A stretch of 64,000 bases of DNA from UBA4742 sp963734965 (GTDB lineage: Bacteria; Actinomycetota; Acidimicrobiia; Acidimicrobiales; Acidimicrobilacustridaceae): NCBI GenBank assembly GCA_963734965.1, contig CAVTJK010000004.1:2478917-2542916 (forward strand), read 5' to 3'. The notes below the pieces were generated by a model, which was not told where the DNA came from, did not search any database, and saw only the letters and a program-made list of their open reading frames with translations. How positions within the stretch are numbered: the stretch's first letter is position 1; each line of letters starts with the position of its first letter. Position numbers and translations under genes: made by a program. Shown one piece after another: positions 35,409 to 43,147 of this stretch.

Positions 35409-36153
35409 ATGTCCGAAGAGCGACGGCGCAAAGCGGGTGGTGCGCCGCGCTGGTTGGAGGACGTCCCTGACAAGCCGGCCCGGATCCCACTCACGCGGCG
35501 CCGGATCGTGACCGCCGCCATGGCCGTGGTCGAAGAGCAGGGTTTGGACACGCTCACGATGCGGCGGGTCGCGACCGAGCTCGGTGTGTCGACGATGGCC
35601 CTCTACAACCACATCGCGGACAAAGCCGAGCTCATCGATCTCATGGTGGATCTCATCGTCGGCGAGGTCGTCGGCGTCGAGACCGACGGTGAGTGGTACG
35701 AGCAGCTCAGAACCATCACTCGCCGGTACCACGACGCGTGGAGCGCTCACCCTGGCTTTGCGCGCGTGTACACCGAGGGAGTGACCATCGGCCCCAAGGG
35801 GCTGGCCAACATGGAGCGCGTGATCCGCATCCTGCCGCGAGGCCGGGTTCTCCGACAGCGATGCGGGCGCCGCCTTCCTGGTGCTCTTCCACTACAGCAT
35901 CTCGTCGCTGCTCGTCGCGCCCGTCAAGGCCGTGGATCCAGCCGAGCGCGACTCGCGCAGTGACGGAACGACCGAGGATCAGATCCGCCGCTACTTCGGC
36001 GCGGTTCCCGCGTCCGAGATCCCGAACACGCTCACCGTCGCCGCGTATGTCGCTGGAGGTTCGTTCGACTTCGGGCTCGAGATGATCCTGGTCGGACTGC
36101 GGCAACGCTTGGCCGAGGAACCAACCGGCGCCAAGCGGAGGGCCGCCAACTAG
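35409..36153 (+). CDS. TetR-family regulator, interrupted by one frameshift
   Basis: About 247 residues when repaired. The N-terminal helix-turn-helix is clear (RRRIVTAAMAVVEEQGLDTL, TMRRVATELGVSTMALYNHI). The C-terminal domain is the all-helical type of the TetR class (HDAWSAHPGFARVYTEGVTIG). The frame breaks at about 35835, where removing one C gives IRILREAGFSDSDAG and then AFLVLFHYSISSLLV. Both halves look normal, so the break is probably a sequence error. ATG at 35409 chosen from the family start pattern. It likely controls the divergent patatin gene and the gene behind the second TGTAC palindrome. Confidence 0.85.
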
Positions 36154-36162
36154 GCCCGAGGT

Positions 36163-36378
36163 GGGTCGAGTCGACCCTGCCCCTATCCCGTCAGAGCCAG
36201 ACGCGGATGACGAACAGGAAGGGATCGATCGGAGGCTGAGTGCGTTCGACGAGGGCGCTGGGTGACCCGTTGCTGGTGTTGGCTTCGTCGGTGGTGGCGA
36301 GCTGGCCCCAGGCCCACACGAACGGGGAGGTGGCCCGGAGGCCACACCAGTTGGGCTGACTCGGCGGCCTTCGAGGGC
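36163..36378. other. Intergenic stretch with a hairpin and a possible gene remnant
   Basis: GGGTC-GAGTC-GACCC (36163-36177) is a short hairpin after the TetR gene that could act as a weak terminator. On the minus strand, 36191-about 36360 encodes an uninterrupted low-Arg stretch including ATSPFVWAWGQLATTDEAN and ending PFLFVIRVWL, unlike the shadow frames around it. It has no start codon of its own outside low-complexity sequence, so it may be the C-terminal remnant of a lost gene. Confidence 0.3.
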
Positions 36379-36888
36379 TCAGGTGCCGTGGTGGCCATCC
36401 GGCGGACCCTCCTGGGCACCCACCACCGGTTCGAACGCCGCCGAGTAGGCCTCGAACCGAGGCTGCCAACCGGGGCCGTCCTCGAGGCCGACGAGCCGGT
36501 CGAGGCACTCGTCCCAGCCGGCCGCATTGCGGGCGGCCCAGGAGCCGGGCAGCTCGTCGATGACGACCAGGCGCGTACCGGTGTCCGACGGGGAGAGCTC
36601 GAAGCGCAACAGGTCGTCGCCCCAGTAGAAGCTGAGCGCGTGAGGCTCGTCGACTTCGACCACCCGGCCCTCGAGGGTCATGTCGATGACTTCCGGCGGG
36701 AAGACGAACCGGATGGCTGCGCCCTCGACCCAGCGCCCGCCCTCGACCTCGACGTCGCTCGGGAACCAGTCGGCCAGCCGGTCGCGGTCGGTCAAGGCCT
36801 GCCAGACCACCGACGGCGGATCGGCCAGATGGCGTTCCAGCCGGACGGCGGGTCGGGCGCGGTCGGTGAGCAGGGTGGCGTCGGTCAT
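36379..36888 (-). CDS. SRPBCC/AHSA1-domain protein
   Basis: 169 residues with the START/Bet v1-like AHSA1 fold pattern: VRLERHLADPPSVVWQALTD, RLADWFPSDVEVE, LEGRVVEVDEPHALSFYWGDD, and TRLVVIDELPG. Proteins of this group bind hydrophobic ligands and are typically paired with ArsR regulators, as here: its ATG overlaps the ArsR stop by four bases (ATGA). Ligand unknown. Confidence 0.87.
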   Translation of the reverse strand: MTDATLLTDRARPAVRLERHLADPPSVVWQALTDRDRLADWFPSDVEVEGGRWVEGAAIRFVFPPEVIDMTLEGRVVEVDEPHALSFYWGDDLLRFELSPSDTGTRLVVIDELPGSWAARNAAGWDECLDRLVGLEDGPGWQPRFEAYSAAFEPVVGAQEGPPDGHHGT

Positions 36889-37193
36889 GGTTTTCTCCTC
36901 CGGTCGAGGTGCTGCTCCAACAAATCGAGATGGTGGGACCACAGGTCGCGATAGCCGGCCAGCCAGACGTCGAGCTCGGCCAAGGGCTCGGGGCGGATGC
37001 GATACACGCGTCGCTGGCCGTCGACCCGCGACTCGACGAGGCCCGCCTCCTTGAGCAGCCGCAGGTGCTTGGACACCGCCGGCTGGCTCAGGGCCAGCTC
37101 GTCGACCAGCTCTCCGACCGGACGCTCACGGTCGCGCAAGAGGTCGAGGATGGCCTGGCGATTCGTCTCGCCCAGCGCTCGCAGGGTGGTCAC
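36885..37193 (-). CDS. ArsR-family transcriptional regulator
   Basis: About 102 residues from GTG 37193 (VTTLRALGETNRQ), preceded by GGGGGTGGG; in-frame GTG and TTG codons up to 37208 are alternatives. The winged helix is clear (RQAILDLLRDRERPVGELV, LALSQPAVSKHLRLLKEAGLV, VDGQRRVYRI). There are no Cys-rich metal sites, so it is the SRPBCC-linked, metal-independent type. It probably represses its own operon through the palindrome just upstream. Confidence 0.9.
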   Translation of the reverse strand: MTTLRALGETNRQAILDLLRDRERPVGELVDELALSQPAVSKHLRLLKEAGLVESRVDGQRRVYRIRPEPLAELDVWLAGYRDLWSHHLDLLEQHLDRRRKP

Positions 37194-37227
37194 GGTTCCC
37201 ACCCCCAAAGCATGCGATATCGGTTAT

Positions 37228-37243
37228 ATACCTGTCAAGGTAT
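37228..37243. promoter_or_regulatory. Probable ArsR operator ATACCT-GTCA-AGGTAT
   Basis: Perfect inverted repeat with 6-base arms and a 4-base spacer, about 35 bases upstream of the ArsR start, in an AT-rich patch. Spacing and position fit an autoregulatory ArsR site. A further stem (TCGACAC-CGAA-GTGTCGA, 37267-37284) lies between this site and the next, oppositely oriented operon and may belong to that promoter or its leader. Confidence 0.5.
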
Positions 37244-37388
37244 GTTTTGAGCCGTGGCCTCTCCGCTCGACACCGAAGTGTCGATCCGCTGTCGCGCGGG
37301 CCGTTGCTGAATCATTCTTCAGGATCGTCGTTCTTGGTGAAAAGTCGCGGCGGCGGGGGTATGTTCGCCCTTGATAGGGGAGGTAGCG

Positions 37389-37634
37389 ATGAGCGAGAGT
37401 GCGATGGGCCCGGGTGAGCGATCCTCGTCCGGAATCTCACGGCGTGACATGTTGAAGAGAGGTGCCGTCGTGGGCGGCGCGGCGTTCATGGTCCCGGCCG
37501 TGCAGAGCATCTCCATGAGCCGAGCCTCGGCGCAGACGACGAGCGGCGGCGGCGGCGGTGGGGGAGCGGCCGGCACGTCCGGTGGCAGCAACAACCCGTA
37601 CCACCATCACCACCACCACTGGTGGGATTGGTGA
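37389..37634 (+). CDS. Small Tat-signal peptide with C-terminal His6-aromatic tail (candidate modified peptide precursor)
   Basis: 81 residues. The start ATG at 37389 has a strong ribosome site (GGGGAGGTAGCG). A twin-arginine signal is clear: SRRDMLKRG (about 18-26), a hydrophobic stretch AVVGGAAFMVPAV, and a cleavage-type SRASA-Q. The predicted mature part is only about 30 residues: a poly-Gly stretch, TSGGSNNPY, six consecutive His, then WWDW. It is the first gene of a four-gene coupled set with PqqD-like, kinase-like and nucleotidyltransferase genes, so it is a good candidate for their substrate. The Tat route would export it folded or modified. Metal binding by the His6 run is inferred. 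No homologue can be checked here. Confidence 0.75.
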   Translation: MSESAMGPGERSSSGISRRDMLKRGAVVGGAAFMVPAVQSISMSRASAQTTSGGGGGGGAAGTSGGSNNPYHHHHHHWWDW

Positions 37635-37984
37635 CGGCTGGTCATCTGACCGGACTCCACCCCAACCACATCGCCGATCACGGCGGCCCCGATGCACCGT
37701 CATGGGCCGCGGGCGTGCTCGGGCCACCGCGACTTGGCCTGCTCGTCACCGAGCTCGACGGCGATCTGACCATCTATGACCCATCGCGCGACGAGGTCCA
37801 CGCGCTGAACGCGTCGGCGGGCGACATCTGGCGCTTGATCGATGGCGAGCACGAGCTCGACGACATCGTCGAGCACATGGCGGGTGCCTACTCCAGCCCG
37901 GTCGACGAGGTTCGCCCGCACGTGGTTCGCATGGTGGGGTTCTTCGTCGAGCGAGATCTCGTCCAGGTCGCCGGGGGCACTTGA
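37631..37984 (+). CDS. PqqD-like peptide-binding protein
   Basis: 117 residues from GTG 37631 (overlap GTGA with the peptide gene). Residues about 38-115 have the PqqD pattern: TELDGDLTIYDPSRDEVHALN, then ASAGDIWRLIDGEHELDDIVEHM, and VRPHVVRMVGFFVERDLVQ. PqqD domains bind leader peptides of ribosomally made, post-translationally modified peptides and present them to modifying enzymes. Its position directly behind a small exported peptide gene supports that role. The first 35 residues are unconserved and may be linker. Confidence 0.85.
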   Translation: MTAGHLTGLHPNHIADHGGPDAPSWAAGVLGPPRLGLLVTELDGDLTIYDPSRDEVHALNASAGDIWRLIDGEHELDDIVEHMAGAYSSPVDEVRPHVVRMVGFFVERDLVQVAGGT

Positions 37985-38850
37985 CCCATCCGGTTCACGG
38001 GGGCGCGGCCAACATCCGACGATTCGACGCGCTCGGGCGGCAGTTCGGCGTCCGCTGCGACGATCCCCGATCCCAGGATGCGCTCGACCATCTGCTGGCG
38101 CCCTTTGCCGCGCTGACCGCCGACCATCCGCCGAAGGGGCCGGTCATCGACCTCGCCGCCGGCCCAACCGGGGGATGGGTCGTCCAACGGGCCGGCGCCG
38201 TCGTCACCACCAGCCCGTCATGGGAGACGGCGGTGACCGCGCTGCTCGCCGAGCTCAACCACGACGCGGTCGATGCCTTCGCCGGGTTCGCGGTGCACGC
38301 CGGTGTGGTCGCGATGGACGGCGTCGCCGTGGCCCTGCCAGGGACTTCGGGCGCCGGGAAGAGCACGCTGACCGCGGCGTGCGTCCTCGCCGGCTTCGAC
38401 TACGTCTCCGACGAGGCGCTCTGCATCGACCGGGAGCGGGGTCGGGTCGTTCCCTATCCCAAGCCCTTGAGCCTGTCGCGATCCAGTTGGGACCTCCTCG
38501 GTCGAACGGACACTGCCGGCGCGGCACTCAGGCTCGAGGACGCGGACGAGCTGACGATCGCGGTCGCTGATCTGGGCGGCCGCGTGGCGGAGCCCGAGCC
38601 CGAGCTGCGTCTCGGGCACGTGGTCGAGCTGACCCGGCGGGACGGCTCTCCGCGGCTCGTCGCCCAACCTCGCCAGGTCGCGCTCGCGTTGCTCCTGTCG
38701 ATGTCGTTCAACCACTACAAGGAGCCACAGGCGTCCTTCGAGCTGGCGTCGCGACTGGCGGCCGAGTGCTCGGCGTGGCGACTCGAGTACGACGATCCCC
38801 GATCCGCCGCCGAGCTGCTGCGCGTCGAGCTGGGGCCGGTGATCCGATGA
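37981..38850 (+). CDS. HPr kinase-related P-loop kinase (HprK-related A type)
   Basis: 289 residues, TTG start in a TTGA overlap with the PqqD-like gene. The P-loop GTSGAGKST (121-129) is followed by FDYVSDEALCI, the layout of HprK/PEP-carboxykinase-fold kinases, but the HPr-binding features of true HprK are absent and no PTS genes are near. Relatives of this protein recur with PqqD-like and nucleotidyltransferase genes in other bacteria. It probably phosphorylates a peptide or protein at Ser/Thr; the Tat peptide's TTS/TSGGS residues are possible acceptors (inference). Confidence 0.82.
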   Translation: MTHPVHGGAANIRRFDALGRQFGVRCDDPRSQDALDHLLAPFAALTADHPPKGPVIDLAAGPTGGWVVQRAGAVVTTSPSWETAVTALLAELNHDAVDAFAGFAVHAGVVAMDGVAVALPGTSGAGKSTLTAACVLAGFDYVSDEALCIDRERGRVVPYPKPLSLSRSSWDLLGRTDTAGAALRLEDADELTIAVADLGGRVAEPEPELRLGHVVELTRRDGSPRLVAQPRQVALALLLSMSFNHYKEPQASFELASRLAAECSAWRLEYDDPRSAAELLRVELGPVIR

Positions 38851-40019
38851 GCCGTCGATCGCGAGGCCTCGGAGAGCTGCTGGTGCGATCGGTCGCCGAT
38901 CACGACTGGAGCGTCCCGCTCGCCGGCATCGATGCCGTGCTGGACGACGCCGACCTGACCACTCTTTCCGCCGCCGCCGCGTTCCACGGCGTGAGCGGCT
39001 GCGTCTTCCACAGCGTGCGGGACAACCCCATCGTTCCGCACCGCATCGCCGCCTCGTTGCAGGCGACTTACCACCGGGCGCTGATGACTCACCTGCAGGC
39101 CCTGGCCGATCTGCAGACGATCAGCGCGGTGCTCGACTCCCTCGACACGCCGTGGCTCGTCGTGAAGGGTCCGGTGCTGGCGGAGATCGCCTATCCCCGT
39201 CCCGACCTTCGCGGCTACACCGACCTCGACGTCGTCGTGCCCGCTCGCAACCTGGCGGCGGTCGTGGACGCGCTCGAGCAGGCCGGTGCCCGGGTGCTCG
39301 ACACCAACTGGGAACTGCTCGACCGCATGCGGTCGAGCGAGATCCACCTGATGCTCGGTCGCACGGTCGTCGACCTTCACTGGCACCTCCTGAACATCGG
39401 CGAGCTGGGCCACGAGTTCCCGCTCGCCATGGCACCGCTCTTCGAGCGAGCGCGGCGGGTCTCGCTGCCGGGTGTCACCGTGCCCACGCTCGACGAGGTC
39501 GACACGGTGATGCACCTTGGCGTGCACGGGTGCTTGTCGGGGGCCAATCGCCTCGTTTGGTTGAAAGACATCGAGCAAGCGTCCGGCGCGCCCGGCTTCG
39601 GATGGGACGAGCTCGTGGCGCGGACACATGAGAGCGGCACGGGCCTACCCACGGCGTCGATGCTGCTCGCCGCGCGCGTCGTCATCGGAACGGACGTCTC
39701 GAACGAGATCGTGTCCGACCTCGCCGGCTCACGCGCGTGGCCGACGCTCGTGGCGGCAACGGCCCGCCTCAACCACCTCGAACGGGCGACCGGGCGTCGC
39801 TCCCCGCTCCGTCTCGTGGCTCGATCGACGCGGCGCGATCTGCGTTCGAGCGCGACGGCCCTCGCGCGCCGAGGACTCACGGGCGCGCGCGACCCGCTGT
39901 CCCCGTGGCCGAACGTAGGCGGTCCGGATGCGGACGATCCCAGTTCGGCTTCACACACGGCCGGGAGCCGGAGCGACTTCCTCGCCTCCGTCGCCGCGGC
40001 ATGGGAGCATCGGCCATAA
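38847..40019 (+). CDS. Nucleotidyltransferase-family protein (NTP_transf_5 type)
   Basis: 390 residues, ATG in an ATGA overlap with the kinase gene. The family signature is visible: WLVVKGPVLAEIAYPRPDLR (about 103-122), then GYTDLDVVVP with the metal-binding Asp pair D126/D128. A helical C-terminal half follows, with EVDTVMHLGVHGCLSGANRL. Members transfer a nucleotide or related group; the acceptor is unknown. As the last gene of the coupled set it may adenylylate, or otherwise tag, the kinase product or peptide. Confidence 0.82.
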   Translation: MSRRSRGLGELLVRSVADHDWSVPLAGIDAVLDDADLTTLSAAAAFHGVSGCVFHSVRDNPIVPHRIAASLQATYHRALMTHLQALADLQTISAVLDSLDTPWLVVKGPVLAEIAYPRPDLRGYTDLDVVVPARNLAAVVDALEQAGARVLDTNWELLDRMRSSEIHLMLGRTVVDLHWHLLNIGELGHEFPLAMAPLFERARRVSLPGVTVPTLDEVDTVMHLGVHGCLSGANRLVWLKDIEQASGAPGFGWDELVARTHESGTGLPTASMLLAARVVIGTDVSNEIVSDLAGSRAWPTLVAATARLNHLERATGRRSPLRLVARSTRRDLRSSATALARRGLTGARDPLSPWPNVGGPDADDPSSASHTAGSRSDFLASVAAAWEHRP

Positions 40020-40047
40020 GCGCACGGACGACCTGAGCAGTCCCGGT

Positions 40048-40239
40048 TCAGCCGCGGGCGTGGCCGACCGCCCAGGCGATCATCGGGAACTGCATCGGCA
40101 GGCGCAGCCAGGCCAAGGCCGCCCTCGCATCGGTCGGCGGGCCAGCATCAACAGCCATCGGGATGGTGGCCGGGTACACCGCGAGGTCGAGGTCGACGGG
40201 CGTCGCGAGCTGGACGTCGGCGACACCATCAGTGGTCAC
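40048..40239 (-). CDS. Small hypothetical protein downstream of the thiolase-like gene
   Basis: 63 residues (GTG start, MTTDGVADVQLATP...), 33 bases after the thiolase-like stop on the same strand. Composition is protein-like (few Arg/Pro runs) and ends in the hydrophobic stretch LRLPMQFPMIAWAVGHARG. The ribosome site is weak (AGG). No family recognised; it could be a real small protein or a chance frame. Confidence 0.3.
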   Translation of the reverse strand: MTTDGVADVQLATPVDLDLAVYPATIPMAVDAGPPTDARAALAWLRLPMQFPMIAWAVGHARG

Positions 40240-40272
40240 GAGCCGAAACCTAGCGCCGGGGTCGCGGAGACA

Positions 40273-41418
40273 TCAGGTGGTGAGGATGGTGGCCGCGGCG
40301 GTGCCGGGTGCGCCGTAGACCTGGGCGAACCCAACCCGCGGCGTGCCCGCGACCTGCCGGTCGCCGGCCTCGCCGCGCAGCTGGCGCACGAGCTCGTGGA
40401 CCTGACGCAGGCCCGACGCGCCGATGGGCTCGCCGTTGGCGATGAGACCCCCGTCGGTGTTGATCGGGAGCGGACCGTCGATCTCGGTGGCGCCGTCGGC
40501 CAGGAGCTTCTCCTGCTCGCCATGGGCGCAGAACCCGGTCTCGGCCATGTGGATGACCTCGGCGCCGGCGTCGGTGTCCTGCAGCTGGATGACGTCGACG
40601 TCGTCGGGCCCGAGGCCGGCGGTCTCGAAGGCGGCCTGGGACGCGTAGACGGTGGGGGACACGTCCTCGTCGACGGGGGCCGAGGTGGCGTGCACCTCAT
40701 AGGCGCCGAAGCGTCGGGTGCGGATCTCGGTGGCCTTCACATAGACGGGGTGGTCGGTGTAGCGGTGGGCGATGTCGGCGCGGCACATGACCACCGCCGC
40801 CGCCCCCTCGTCGGGCGCGCAGAACATGTACTGGGTCAGCGGGTAGTTCAGGACCGGTGAATCGAGGATGTCGTCCTCGGACATCGGCGTGCGCCGGAAG
40901 GCGTTGGGGTTCAGCGCGCCGTTGCGATAGTTCTTGGCCGCGACCTTGGCCAGCGTCCGGGTCGAGATGTCGTGGTCGTGGAGGTACCGGTTGGCCTTCA
41001 TGCCGAAGAACTTGGTGGTCAGGAACTGACCGGTCTGGCCGTACCAGTCGGGCAGACCGAGCATCGACGGAGGCGCTGTGAACGCCCCGCGGGGGTGCTT
41101 GTCCATGCCGACGGCCACGCCGAGGTCGTACTTGCCGAGTCGGATGGTGTCGGCCGTCTGCTGGATGGCACTGGCCGCGGTCGCGCACGCGTTGAACACA
41201 TCGGTGAACGGGATGCCGGTCAGGCCCACCAGCCGGGTGACGGCGTCGGGGTTCATCACCTCGAGGCTGCCCCCGAACGCGAACTGCACGTCACCCCACC
41301 CGACGCCGGCGTCGTCGAGGGCGGCCATGATCGCCTCGGCCCCCATCTCCATCCCCGGCTTGTCGCCGAAGCGTCCGAACGGGTGCAGTCCCACCCCGAT
41401 GATGGCCACGTCGGTCAT
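40273..41418 (-). CDS. Thiolase-like protein (lipid-transfer/SCP2 thiolase or Ltp2-type aldolase)
   Basis: 381 residues of the thiolase fold, cytosolic. The N-terminal half includes VFNACATAASAIQQTA (nucleophile-position Cys). In the C-terminal half the usual GHPxGAsG reads NGEPIGASG, so the catalytic His is replaced, and the usual final CxGGG Cys motif is VYGAPGTAAA. These losses are typical of non-thiolytic members such as the Ltp2 aldolases of steroid side-chain degradation, which work with a DUF35 partner. Here a DUF35 gene overlaps its start (ATGA), supporting that reading over a plain acetyltransferase. Confidence 0.85.
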   Translation of the reverse strand: MTDVAIIGVGLHPFGRFGDKPGMEMGAEAIMAALDDAGVGWGDVQFAFGGSLEVMNPDAVTRLVGLTGIPFTDVFNACATAASAIQQTADTIRLGKYDLGVAVGMDKHPRGAFTAPPSMLGLPDWYGQTGQFLTTKFFGMKANRYLHDHDISTRTLAKVAAKNYRNGALNPNAFRRTPMSEDDILDSPVLNYPLTQYMFCAPDEGAAAVVMCRADIAHRYTDHPVYVKATEIRTRRFGAYEVHATSAPVDEDVSPTVYASQAAFETAGLGPDDVDVIQLQDTDAGAEVIHMAETGFCAHGEQEKLLADGATEIDGPLPINTDGGLIANGEPIGASGLRQVHELVRQLRGEAGDRQVAGTPRVGFAQVYGAPGTAAATILTT

Positions 41419-41855
41419 GGCTGGACCTCCTGGGTCGTCTCGACCGGCGCGAACGCGAAGGCCATCACCTCGGCCCCCTCGTCATCGACGAAGAACGGGA
41501 ACATCGTCAACTCGACCTCCATGCCGAACGACAGCTTCTCGGGGTCGCCCTCGGTCAGGCGGCCCTCGACCTTCACCACATCGCCCAGCTGGACCAGACC
41601 GACCGCGAAGGGCTCGAAGCTCTGAGCGGTCTGACCACCCGCGAACCCGGGATGGGGCAGGAAGCCCTGCGTGGTCCACGCCACCACCGTCCCGCGCCGA
41701 GGGAGCAGCTCTTCGGACATCCCCGCCGCGCTGCAGTTCGGACAACGGTCCTGCCTCGGGAACACCGTGGCCGCGCACTGCCCGCACCGACTCCCGATCA
41801 ACTGCGGATCGGCATCCGGCCATGTCGACAGCTCCGGCGCCAACGCCTTCTGCAT
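41415..41855 (-). CDS. Zn-ribbon/OB-fold DUF35 protein, thiolase partner
   Basis: 146 residues. The rubredoxin-like zinc ribbon is CGQC...CPNC (about 24-41, segment SRCGQCAATVFPRQDRCPNC in parts). An OB-fold follows (GTVVAWTTQGFL, then PFAVGLVQLGDVVKVEGRL). DUF35 proteins bind acyl-CoA and associate with thiolase-like enzymes or hydratases. Its stop overlaps the thiolase-like ATG, so the two are made together. The start ATG at 41855 has GGAGACC upstream. Confidence 0.9.
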   Translation of the reverse strand: MQKALAPELSTWPDADPQLIGSRCGQCAATVFPRQDRCPNCSAAGMSEELLPRRGTVVAWTTQGFLPHPGFAGGQTAQSFEPFAVGLVQLGDVVKVEGRLTEGDPEKLSFGMEVELTMFPFFVDDEGAEVMAFAFAPVETTQEVQP

Positions 41856-41904
41856 GAGGTCTCCTCGGGGGTCACACGCGGTGGATGGCTCGGCTTGGCC
41901 GAGA

Positions 41905-42648
41905 CTAGCGGTCGACCTGCTTCGTCCGATGGGCGGAATCCCTGATGGGTCCCCGCCCTACGGCTCTGGCGGAGGATCTGTCGCCGCGCAGGCGGTATCC
42001 CAGCCCCCGCACCGTCTCGATGTCGTTGTGACCGAACGGTCGCTCGACCTTGTCCCGGAGGTAGCGGATGTAGACGTCGACGACATTGGACGTCGTCGCG
42101 TTGGCGCCGCTCCAGAGGTTCTGGGTGATGCGGGGGCGCGACAGGACCTGTCCTGGATTTCGCATCAGCAGCTCGAGGAGGGCGAACTCCTTGAGCGAGA
42201 GGTCGATCGGCGTCCCGGCGCGGCTGACCGTCCGGGACACCGGATCGAGGCTGAGGTCGCCGTGGGTCAGCACCATCGGCTGCACCACCCGTTCGCGGCG
42301 GGTGAGGGCTCGGAGGCGGGCGTAGAGCTCGGAGAAGGCGAAGGGCTTGGTCAGGTAGTCGTCGGCGCCGGCATCGAGGCCTCGAACTCGATCGGCGACC
42401 GATTCCCGGGCCGTCAGGATCAAGACGGGTACCCATCGGCTCTCAGCCCGGAGCACGCGGCAGACCTCGAAGCCGTCAGGTTCGGGGATCATGGCGTCGA
42501 GCAGGATGCTGTCGTAGTCCCAGCGCCGCGCGCACGAGAGTGCCTGCTCGCCGTCGGCGGCCACATCCACCGCATAGCCCTCGAGCTCGAGCCCGCGGCG
42601 GATGAGCTCGGCCATCCGGGCCTCGTCCTCGACCACCAGCACGCGCAT
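41905..42648 (-). CDS. OmpR-family response regulator
   Basis: 247 residues. Receiver domain 1-120: acidic pocket VVEDEAR, phosphoacceptor Asp in LLDAMIPEPDG (about residue 51), ILTAR and the Lys in YLTKPF. A winged-helix DNA-binding domain follows (about 130-225: LSLKEFALLELLMRNPGQV, ending VRGLGYRL). The gene is divergent from a small membrane protein gene and its cognate-looking histidine kinase. A TCATGA direct-repeat box lies between the two directions and is the probable binding site. Confidence 0.93.
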   Translation of the reverse strand: MRVLVVEDEARMAELIRRGLELEGYAVDVAADGEQALSCARRWDYDSILLDAMIPEPDGFEVCRVLRAESRWVPVLILTARESVADRVRGLDAGADDYLTKPFAFSELYARLRALTRRERVVQPMVLTHGDLSLDPVSRTVSRAGTPIDLSLKEFALLELLMRNPGQVLSRPRITQNLWSGANATTSNVVDVYIRYLRDKVERPFGHNDIETVRGLGYRLRGDRSSARAVGRGPIRDSAHRTKQVDR

Positions 42649-42675
42649 GACCTGGGAGTCTACGGCCCGGTCTGA

Positions 42676-42692
42676 TCATGAGAGTTTCATGA
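42676..42692. promoter_or_regulatory. Direct-repeat box 1, TCATGA-N5-TCATGA
   Basis: Two TCATGA words whose starts are 11 bases apart (TCATGAGAGTTTCATGA), in the divergent promoter between the response regulator and the small-membrane-protein/kinase genes. 11-base tandem spacing (one helical turn) is how OmpR/PhoB-type regulators bind. Identical spacing recurs at 44687. Confidence 0.65.
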
Positions 42693-42757
42693 ACGCTGGG
42701 GGAACAGCCGCCAGAAAGGTTGTGGCGGCGGTCCCCGTCAGCGCACCATCGCACGAT

Positions 42758-43147
42758 ATGTCACGACCGATACCGCCCGAACACGCCGCCTTCATCGCTG
42801 AATGGAACCAGATCGAACCCACCGAGCGCCGCCGGGTGCGTCGTCTCGTCCGCACCGGCCAGCCTCTCGAGTCGCCAGGTGAGGCCCGATTGGCCGTGGG
42901 CTTCGCCGCCTTCCAACGGTCCCGCCCGTGGGCCCGCTACTTCTGGCTCTGGTTCGTGCCGGGGGTCCTCGTCGCCCTCACAGCCGCGGCGGGCATCCAT
43001 CCCGTGCTGATCGGCGTGATCCTCGCCTCAGGCGGCAGCGCCCTCCTGGCCCGACGAAACCTCAAAAGGGTCGCCAAGGTCAACGCGGGGCTGCTCGGCG
43101 ACATCAGCCGCGAACCGCCGCCGTCGGGAGCTGTGGCCGGCTCGTGA
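42758..43147 (+). CDS. Small membrane protein upstream of the histidine kinase
   Basis: 129 residues from ATG 42758 (MSRPIPPEHAAFI). A soluble N-terminal part (about 1-55) is followed by two transmembrane helices (about 60-80 and 83-102, FWLWFVPGVLVALTAAAGI then VLIGVILASGGSALL). Its stop overlaps the kinase GTG start (GTGA), so it belongs to the two-component unit, possibly as a sensor accessory. No family recognised. Confidence 0.7.
   Translation: MSRPIPPEHAAFIAEWNQIEPTERRRVRRLVRTGQPLESPGEARLAVGFAAFQRSRPWARYFWLWFVPGVLVALTAAAGIHPVLIGVILASGGSALLARRNLKRVAKVNAGLLGDISREPPPSGAVAGS

Noticed and set aside
37600..37620. Hexahistidine run as a cloning-vector tag
   Set aside because: It lies in a natural Tat-signal gene with a native ribosome site, followed by WWDW and an overlapping native operon; no vector sequence flanks it.
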